Positions 1 to 6,286 of a stretch of 14,681 nucleotides of DNA are shown here, piece by piece (positions within the stretch are counted from its first letter, which is position 1; each line of letters starts with the position of its first letter). The notes below the pieces were generated by a model. The model had not been told where the DNA came from, ran no database searches, and was given only the letters and a program-made list of their open reading frames with translations. The DNA comes from Dehalococcoidia bacterium UBA1151. GTDB lineage: Bacteria > Chloroflexota > Dehalococcoidia > Lucifugimonadales > Lucifugimonadaceae. Where the stretch lies: positions 16,966 to 31,646 of the forward strand of contig DBZV01000173.1 in NCBI GenBank assembly GCA_002311865.1, in the 5' to 3' direction. The translations under genes and the position numbers were made by a program.

Positions 1-873
1 ATCCTTGCTACCGAGGCTCCCGTGCTGATCGCGCCCGCTGGCGATGCCCACATGTTTGTCAATGAGACTGTATTGGCCAATATCAAGTTATTGCGAGATC
101 AGGGTCACACCGTAATTGGCCCGATGGAAGGTCGGCTTGCTTCGGGACTGGTCGGTGACGGCCGCCTTGAGGAGCCCGAGCGCCTGATCCAGTTCGCCCG
201 ACAGATTCTGGGAGCGAACGGGGACTACGCAGGCCGTAAGGTCATCGTTACGGCCGGCGGCACGCAGGAGGCGATCGATCCAGTACGCGTCATCACTAAC
301 AGATCGTCCGGCAAGATGGGCTATGCAATGGCCGAAGCCGCTCGAGACCGCGGTGCAATTGTGACGCTGGTCACCACTCCTACATCGTTATCGGAGCCTG
401 CGGGCATGGAGATCATCAACGTGGTGAGCACCAAGGACATGCGCGAGGCGGTGCTTCCTCTCTGTGCTGAAGCTGACTTGCTTGCCATGCCTGCCGCAAT
501 ATCTGACTTCCGCCCCGCGACGGTCTCAGACCGCAAAATCAAAAAAGGTGATCTTCCCGAGTTATCTCTCACCCTTGAGAAGAACGAAGACTGGCTTCCA
601 CTGGCAACTGGGCCGAATCTGGTGAAAGTAGCGTTCGCTGCTGAGACAGAAAATCTGCTGGTGAACGCAGCGGAAAAACTCAAGAGCAAAGGCACTCAGT
701 TGATAGTCGCCAACGACGTTTCAGACCCTGACGCGGTATTCGGCGCTGACACCAACACGGTCACGATTATCGATGACTCAGGCGGTCAGGAGTCGCTGCC
801 CACGATGGATAAGATTGATGTCGCCAATCGAATACTCGACCGGGCGGCAACGTACCTGTCTCCCCGAAGCTGA
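1..873 (+). CDS. coaBC: CoaBC: phosphopantothenoylcysteine decarboxylase / phosphopantothenate-cysteine ligase, C-terminal part (5' cut by window)
   Basis: Bifunctional coenzyme A enzyme: CoaB joins cysteine to 4'-phosphopantothenate using CTP, and FMN-dependent CoaC decarboxylates the product. The frame is open from base 1 (ATEAPVLIAPA, a typical CoaC core), so the real start lies upstream and the GTG at 22 is internal. Bases 1 to about 230 hold the end of CoaC and the rest is a full CoaB domain. CoaB hallmarks are visible: VTAGGTQEAIDPVR, the ITNRSSGKMG nucleotide-binding motif, the KIKKGD lysine loop, VANDVSD, and a normal C-terminus ending at TGA 871-873. Odd points in CoaC: the classical PxMNxxM clamp reads PAGDAHM (bases 34-54) and the classical ACG cysteine is serine (ASG, serine codon 142-144). 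Non-cysteine versions exist elsewhere, as far as I recall in actinobacteria. The assignment is very secure; CoaC activity is less so. valS follows 113 bases downstream on the same strand. Confidence 0.95.
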   Translation: MLATEAPVLIAPAGDAHMFVNETVLANIKLLRDQGHTVIGPMEGRLASGLVGDGRLEEPERLIQFARQILGANGDYAGRKVIVTAGGTQEAIDPVRVITNRSSGKMGYAMAEAARDRGAIVTLVTTPTSLSEPAGMEIINVVSTKDMREAVLPLCAEADLLAMPAAISDFRPATVSDRKIKKGDLPELSLTLEKNEDWLPLATGPNLVKVAFAAETENLLVNAAEKLKSKGTQLIVANDVSDPDAVFGADTNTVTIIDDSGGQESLPTMDKIDVANRILDRAATYLSPRS

Positions 874-976
874 AGCGCCAGTTCCATATGATCCATATAG
901 ACCTCGCCGTTCTATCGGTAGAGAATATTCCGTACGCTCACAAATAAATCACCTGCCGAAGCTCACGCCCGCCCAT

Positions 977-980
977 GGAG
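977..980 (+). promoter_or_regulatory. Ribosome binding site deciding the valS start
   Basis: GGAG lies six bases before the ATG at 987 and inside the codons of the longer candidate reading that begins at 975. It supports the shorter protein. Confidence 0.55.
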
Positions 981-986
981 ATGTTG

Positions 987-3668
987 ATGCCCGAGTCTGA
1001 ATTCCCGTTTTCCGATCTGGGTACGATGGATAAGGCTTACGATTTTGCCGCCGTCGAGATACCTATTTACAAGTGGTGGGAGTCGTCGGGCAACTTCAAG
1101 CCATCAAACAAGAAGGGCGCTGATCCGTTCACCATAGTTATGCCGCCACCCAACGTGACCGGCTCGCTCCACCTTGGTCACGCCCTTGAAAGCGCGATCC
1201 AGGATGCGATGGTCCGATGGCGACGTATGCAGGGCTACTCAACGTTGTGGTTGCCAGGCACCGATCACGCCGGAATTGCCACACAAATGGTGGTAGAACG
1301 CGATCTTTTGATGCGAGAGGAGATCACTCGCCACGAGTTGGGTCGCGACAAGTTCGTCAAGCGCATCTGGGAATGGAAGGAAGAGTACGGCGGCAAGATA
1401 CAGGAGCAGCGCAAGCGCCTTGGCGCATCCTGTGACTGGGACCGCGCCAAATTCACGATGGATCCCGGCCCCGCTGCGGCTGTCCGGAAGACGTTCGTGA
1501 GCCTCTACAAGCAGGGGCTGATTTATCGCGGCAACCGTATCGTGAACTGGTGCCCATCGTGCCAAACGGCCCTCTCCGATCTTGAAGTGATCCACGAAGA
1601 GCGAGAGAGCGCGCTCTATAAGATCAAGTATCCAATTGCAGGAGAAGATGATCACATTGTCATCGCCACCACCCGCCCGGAAACGATGCTGGGTGACACC
1701 GCGGTTGCAGTGAATCCCGAAGATGACCGCTATAGGCATCTGATCGGCAAACAGGTCGAACTCCCGCTCGTCGGACGCTCGATACCGATTATTGGCGACG
1801 ACGCGGTCGATCTCGATTTTGGAACTGGCGCACTAAAGGTGACTCCAGCGCATGATCCGGCTGACTTCGAAATCGGTCGGCGTCACGATCTTGATACCGT
1901 CGCGGTCATCGGCCTCGATGGACGCATGACTGAAGACGCAGGTGCCTACGAGGGAATGGACCGTGCCATGGCTCGGACGGCGATCCTTGAAGAGTTGGAT
2001 CGACAGGAACTGTTGGTCGCTGAGATTCCATATACCCAGTCCATCGCGATCTGTGACCGCAGTAAAGATCCGATCGAACCGCTCTCCTCACTGCAGTGGT
2101 ATGTGAAAGAACCTGAAATTTCAAAGGCGAGTCGGAAGGCCGTTGAAGATGGCGATATTAAGTTCGTCCCGGAGCGATTCACGCGGGTCTACTTCAATTG
2201 GATCGACAACCTCCGGGACTGGTGCGTCTCTCGTCAGCTATGGTGGGGCCACCGCATCCCGGTCTGGTACTGCGATAGCTGCGGCGAGAACGTGGTTGAG
2301 TATGAGGACCCAACGGCGTGCCCAACTTGTGGCGGCAAGAATCTGACGCGAGATGAGGACGTTCTGGATACCTGGTTCAGTTCTGGCCTGTGGCCACTCT
2401 CGATGACTAACTGGCCAGACGAAGACGATGCGGACTTCAAGACGTTTTACCCTACTTCGGTTCTGGAGTGCGGTCGTGACATCTTGTTCCTCTGGGTCTC
2501 GCGCATGATCACGCTTGGAATTGAGAACACCGGCAAAGCACCGTTCCATACGGTATATCTTCACGGCCTTTTGCAAGATCCCAGCGGCTCCAAAATGAGT
2601 AAGACCAAAGGCAACGTTATCGATCCGCTTGAGTTGATCGAGGCATACGGCACAGACGCGGTCCGGTTCGCCCTCACCACCGGAGTGGCGCCGGGCAATG
2701 AATCCCGTATCAGCACTCCCAAGATGGAAGCGGGCCGAAACTTCGCCAATAAACTCTGGAACGCAGCGCGATTCGTCACCAGTTCGATGGACTCGACAGA
2801 AGGTCAGATTGACTGGTCAGTCTGCGATGCCCCTGCACACGTGGAAGATCGCTGGATTGTCAGTCGGTTGAACGTCCTCGCCAGGGACCTCGATCGTTTC
2901 CTTGATGAGTATCAGATCGGCGAGGCCCAGAAGGCGCTCCACGAGTTCATCTGGTCGGAGTTCTGCGACTGGTACCTAGAACTGGCGAAGGTTCGCGTAC
3001 GCTCGGGCGAAGGACCGTCCCCGCTGCCCTATCTCGCGGACATTCTCGAGAAGACGCTGCGGCTACTCCACCCGTTCATGCCATTTGTAACCGAGCAGAT
3101 CTGGCAGCACCTGAATATCGCCATGGAACGTCATGCTCGACCAGCTTCTGGCGAATCAATCATGCTCGCGGATTACCCGACCGCAGACTTCGACTTGATC
3201 GATGCAGACGCAGAAGAAGACATCACAACTCTAATGGACGTGGTCCGTTCTATCCGCAACGTACGCGCCGAGATGCGAATTGAGCCAACGGTGAAGATGA
3301 CTGCATCGATTCACTCCGATGAGGCAAGCGAGTTCCTGGCCGGTGAAGTAAGCGCGATTGAACTGCTGGCGAGAGCGAATATCGGCCTTGGAGTCAACGG
3401 AGAGAGCGAGGAGATTACTGTCGTACTGCGCCGGGCCACGATTGGTGTATCCATGGACGGTGAGTTTGATCTTTCGGCCGCGCGGGAGAAACTAATTAGC
3501 GATCTGGATAGTGCCACAAACGCGCATCGTCAGCTTGAGGGACGGCTAAGCAATGAGAAATTCCTTGCCAAAGCGCCTGATGAGGTCGTCGATAAAGAGC
3601 GTGAAAGGCTGGCAGAGACCGCCGATCGAATTAGCCGATTGCGTCAGTTAGTGGGTGCGGGAAACTAG
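987..3668 (+). CDS. valS: Valine-tRNA ligase
   Basis: Cytoplasmic class I aminoacyl-tRNA synthetase that charges tRNA-Val and edits mischarged threonine. Numbered from the ATG at 987 (893 residues, normal for ValS): HIGH-type motif HLGH at 62-65 after PPPNVTGS; CP1 editing domain with TTRPETMLGD at 228-237; cysteine pairs WCPSC (189, 192) and C429/C432 with C445/C448 that look zinc-binding; DVLDTWFSSGLWP; KMSKS loop as KMSKT at 536-540; anticodon-binding domain; and a C-terminal charged coiled coil ending ISRLRQLV, the usual ValS tRNA arm. Three in-frame ATGs occur at 975, 981 and 987. I chose 987 because GGAG at 977-980 sits six bases upstream, whereas 975 has no visible ribosome binding site; 1026 is another possibility. 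The stop TAG (3666-3668) overlaps the stop of the convergent gene. Nothing is missing, so it should be functional. Confidence 0.97.
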   Translation: MPESEFPFSDLGTMDKAYDFAAVEIPIYKWWESSGNFKPSNKKGADPFTIVMPPPNVTGSLHLGHALESAIQDAMVRWRRMQGYSTLWLPGTDHAGIATQMVVERDLLMREEITRHELGRDKFVKRIWEWKEEYGGKIQEQRKRLGASCDWDRAKFTMDPGPAAAVRKTFVSLYKQGLIYRGNRIVNWCPSCQTALSDLEVIHEERESALYKIKYPIAGEDDHIVIATTRPETMLGDTAVAVNPEDDRYRHLIGKQVELPLVGRSIPIIGDDAVDLDFGTGALKVTPAHDPADFEIGRRHDLDTVAVIGLDGRMTEDAGAYEGMDRAMARTAILEELDRQELLVAEIPYTQSIAICDRSKDPIEPLSSLQWYVKEPEISKASRKAVEDGDIKFVPERFTRVYFNWIDNLRDWCVSRQLWWGHRIPVWYCDSCGENVVEYEDPTACPTCGGKNLTRDEDVLDTWFSSGLWPLSMTNWPDEDDADFKTFYPTSVLECGRDILFLWVSRMITLGIENTGKAPFHTVYLHGLLQDPSGSKMSKTKGNVIDPLELIEAYGTDAVRFALTTGVAPGNESRISTPKMEAGRNFANKLWNAARFVTSSMDSTEGQIDWSVCDAPAHVEDRWIVSRLNVLARDLDRFLDEYQIGEAQKALHEFIWSEFCDWYLELAKVRVRSGEGPSPLPYLADILEKTLRLLHPFMPFVTEQIWQHLNIAMERHARPASGESIMLADYPTADFDLIDADAEEDITTLMDVVRSIRNVRAEMRIEPTVKMTASIHSDEASEFLAGEVSAIELLARANIGLGVNGESEEITVVLRRATIGVSMDGEFDLSAAREKLISDLDSATNAHRQLEGRLSNEKFLAKAPDEVVDKERERLAETADRISRLRQLVGAGN

Positions 3669-4495
3669 CGCCTAACAGCTGGTGCTTTGGTCCGCCGACG
3701 CCTTTTCTTTGGCGGCTGCTGCGCCAGTTGCGCCTTGTAGATGCGGAGTGCGGCCTGCCGTTTGACATTGGCCAATCTCATTCGTTCCAGCTGTTCCAGG
3801 GCTTTTCGCGTGTCGCTGGCCAGTCGGGCCGGTTCCGCCAACTTGAACCTTCGCTTAAATAGCCAGTAGGTGAAGGCGTCGGAATCGACGAGCTGAAAAA
3901 TTGGCTCTCGCTTGGGGGACACCCAGCCCGTATCGTCGCTGTAGGAAGCCAGCAGCTCATCAATCGACGCGCGATAGAGATCGATGTACGCGTCGTCCAT
4001 GTGATCATCGCTGGGGGAAAAGCCCCGTGAGACGCGCCGTTTCCGGATGGTCTCCTCTGTTGCAAGCAAGAGACCTCGCTCCACCGTCACACCATAGAGA
4101 TAGTTCAGATGCGCGCGATGCTTCTCAAATCCCAGGACTCGCACGAATTCCTCGTCCGTCATCCCATCCGGTGGATCAGATCCAAGCAGCAAAGCTTCCA
4201 GTTCGTCAGAGTCCACCAGGCCCTCGCAAGATCTGATCAGACGGTCAGCCAGTGAACGCCAGTCAAATGCCTCGCCATCAAGTAGGTAGATATAGTGCTC
4301 ACCCTCGTGATATTCATCGGGGAGCGGCCATTCGGAGATGACTGAGAAGACGGCGCTTTTCCAATCAACGTTCTCGTCGTTGAGTCGGGCGCGTAGATCG
4401 TCAATCAGGTTATCGGCCTGGACTTCCGCCTGAATTCGATCCGCATCGGCAGCCAGCGACAACTCGCCGGGCTCATATGTGTGGGGCTCTGCCAT
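3665..4495 (-). CDS. Uncharacterised protein coupled to polX
   Basis: I do not recognise this family. It is about 276 residues, soluble, with no signal peptide, membrane segment or metal motif visible. The N-terminal two thirds are acidic and rich in tryptophan and tyrosine (for example ENVDWKSAVFSVISEWPLP, then GEHYIYLLDGEAFDWRSLADRL, where the spacing looks like a folded domain, and HRAHLNYLYGVTVERGLLLA). The last ~16 residues are strongly basic (PPKKRRRRTKAPAVRR), which could bind nucleic acid or the ribosome; that is inference. The ATG at 4495 overlaps the polX stop as TGATG, with GGAAG just upstream; a GTG at 4498 is the alternative start. This coupling implies co-translation with PolX and a possible role in DNA repair or nucleic acid metabolism, by position only. 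Its stop (TAG, 3667-3665) overlaps the valS stop. Codon usage looks like its neighbours. Real gene: confident; function: unknown. Confidence 0.85.
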   Translation of the reverse strand: MAEPHTYEPGELSLAADADRIQAEVQADNLIDDLRARLNDENVDWKSAVFSVISEWPLPDEYHEGEHYIYLLDGEAFDWRSLADRLIRSCEGLVDSDELEALLLGSDPPDGMTDEEFVRVLGFEKHRAHLNYLYGVTVERGLLLATEETIRKRRVSRGFSPSDDHMDDAYIDLYRASIDELLASYSDDTGWVSPKREPIFQLVDSDAFTYWLFKRRFKLAEPARLASDTRKALEQLERMRLANVKRQAALRIYKAQLAQQPPKKRRRRTKAPAVRR

Positions 4496-6261
4496 CACTC
4501 TTCCAACAACGCGTATCGTTGCTTCTTGGGTGTCTCAATGAATCTAACGAACTGATCGACGGGTAAGGTGTTCACCACGTGATGGGTTTCACACCAACCT
4601 CTTCTAGCCATCGTAACTCCGAAGCGCATATCAGGTAGCCCGGAAGGCCGATGAGCATCGGTATTTATGAGGAACTTCGCTCCCAACTGCCTAGCTCTAA
4701 AGATGTGAGTGTCCTTCAGATCCAGACGTTTGGTAGATGAATTAATCTCCATCAATGTTCCGGTCTCACTTGCCGCCGCAAATATCACTTCTGTATCGAT
4801 ATCAATCGGATCTCGAGATCGAATGCCGTCGAAGAGTAGTCGAGTCGTAAGGTGACCAATCGCGGTGACATGCGGGTTGTTCATGGCGGTTAGAACACGC
4901 TCTGTCATCACGCTACGCTCCTGGCTCATGGCTGAATGAACCGAAGCGATCACGATATCGAGCGTTGAGAGTATCTCTTCATCGTAATCTAGACTCCCAT
5001 TGGAGCGGATATCTACCTCAGAACCTTTGAGGATTCGGATATCAGGGAACTCGGCTTGTAGTCGATCAATCTCTTCGTTATGGAGGATCAGGCGTTCATC
5101 GCTAAGTCCATTGGCAACGCCACGTCCTGACGAATGATCTGTGATTGCGATGTATCCCCGTCCCAGGTTTTGCGCCTCAACCAGCATCTCCTCGATAGGC
5201 GTTCGGCCATCAGACCAATTGCTGTGGACATGAAGATCGCCCCGAATATCACCGACTTCGATCAGCGTGGGCAATTCACCGGCATCGGCCAGTTGGATTT
5301 CACCGCGATCTTCTCGCATCTCGGGAGGGATGTAAGGCAGGCCAAGACGCTCGTAGACGGCCGCCTCTGTGAGAAAGGACTCCAACTGCCCCGATTCAAC
5401 ATTAGTCAGGCCGTACTCATTGAGCGACAGGCCCATGCTCTGGGCTCGTGAACGTAGATTGATGCCGTGTTGTTTGCTACCACTGAAGTAGAGCAGCAGC
5501 GCACCGAAACTCTCCGCTGGCGCTACACGAAGATCAACCTGCAGACCGTTGCGCAAGACCACGCTTGCCTTCGTGTCGCCCTGGCCCAGGATATCTGTGA
5601 CCTCATCCATCGAAGCGAACCAGTGCGTGATTTCCGATGGTGAATCGCTGGTGCATAGGATGTCGAGATCGCCAACTGTCTCCACGCCGCGTCTCGTGCT
5701 GCCAGCTATGGAGATATTCGATGCCGATGGGAAGGCTCTTCTCAGCGTCTCGCACAGGCGATCAGCGATGGGCAACGCCATTCCCAGCATGTGGCGATCG
5801 CTCTGACGTCGCTGCGATCTAATGTGCCGCAGAATGTTTTCCGCGTTCTTCTTACCGACCCTGGGCAGCTTTTCGAACTCGCCAGCTTCAATCGACCGTT
5901 CAAGCGTCTCCACGGAGAAGATCCCGAGATCTTCAGAAGCCCGCAGCGCCGTCTTTGGGCCTATACCCGGCACTTCAAGGAGGGTCAGAAGCCCAGCGGG
6001 AAATCGACCCTGAAGGTCTTCATAGAACTGGAGGTGATCGGTCTCCGCAAGTTCCTGAATCTTGAGGCTGATTGCATTTCCAATACCGGGAATCTCTTTG
6101 AGCGCGTCCAGATCGCTGGCGATTGATACCAGATCGACCGGGTGATTGGCTGCAATCTCAGCGGCCCGAGAGTACGCGCGGGTCTTGAAGATCGGCTCAC
6201 CCTCCAGTTGGAGCAAGGTGGCGATATCTGAGAAAACCCTTGAGATCTGTGCGTTATCCAA
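4495..6261 (-). CDS. polX: DNA polymerase X family protein with PHP domain (PolX)
   Basis: Bacterial family X DNA polymerase, known for gap filling in base-excision repair, with 3'-5' exonuclease or AP-endonuclease activity from its PHP domain. 588 residues, normal for PolX. Visible in order: helix-hairpin-helix segments EIPGIGNAI (56-64), EVPGIGPKTA (96-105) and LPRVGKKNA (132-140); polymerase active site GSTRRGVETVGDLDIL (187-202) with aspartates 198 and 200, plus QVDLRV (Asp243); GSKQHGINLR; then the PHP domain from about 340 with DLHVHSNWSDG, ITDHSSG, GSEVDIRS, ASVHSAM, IGHLTTR and NTDAHR, so all the usual metal-binding histidines and aspartates are present. Both activities look intact. 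The start is TTG at 6261; an in-frame stop at 6270-6268 leaves no room upstream, and no strong ribosome binding site is seen. It begins 25 bases after the secA stop and overlaps the next gene by one base. Confidence 0.95.
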   Translation of the reverse strand: MDNAQISRVFSDIATLLQLEGEPIFKTRAYSRAAEIAANHPVDLVSIASDLDALKEIPGIGNAISLKIQELAETDHLQFYEDLQGRFPAGLLTLLEVPGIGPKTALRASEDLGIFSVETLERSIEAGEFEKLPRVGKKNAENILRHIRSQRRQSDRHMLGMALPIADRLCETLRRAFPSASNISIAGSTRRGVETVGDLDILCTSDSPSEITHWFASMDEVTDILGQGDTKASVVLRNGLQVDLRVAPAESFGALLLYFSGSKQHGINLRSRAQSMGLSLNEYGLTNVESGQLESFLTEAAVYERLGLPYIPPEMREDRGEIQLADAGELPTLIEVGDIRGDLHVHSNWSDGRTPIEEMLVEAQNLGRGYIAITDHSSGRGVANGLSDERLILHNEEIDRLQAEFPDIRILKGSEVDIRSNGSLDYDEEILSTLDIVIASVHSAMSQERSVMTERVLTAMNNPHVTAIGHLTTRLLFDGIRSRDPIDIDTEVIFAAASETGTLMEINSSTKRLDLKDTHIFRARQLGAKFLINTDAHRPSGLPDMRFGVTMARRGWCETHHVVNTLPVDQFVRFIETPKKQRYALLEE

Positions 6262-6286
6262 GACTGCTCAACTCAGGTGGTCACTC

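Noticed and set aside
883..898. Direct repeat of TCCATAT (883-889 and 892-898) between coaBC and valS
   Set aside because: Only seven bases twice, in an AT-rich gap, with no hexamer pair around it that reads as a promoter or operator; likely chance.
773..1000. Small plus-strand frame spanning the end of coaBC and the start of valS
   Set aside because: It overlaps two strong genes in another frame, has a Pro/Arg-rich shadow-like composition and no start signal.
3690..3720. Possible hairpin GCC/GGC near the valS 3' end as a terminator
   Set aside because: The stem is only 4-5 bases with a long loop, lacks a T-run in the right place, and lies in codons for the basic Pro/Lys/Arg tail of the minus-strand gene.
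5134..6126. Several plus-strand open frames opposite polX
   Set aside because: They have no recognisable domains or ribosome binding sites and mirror the codon structure of the intact PolX reading frame.
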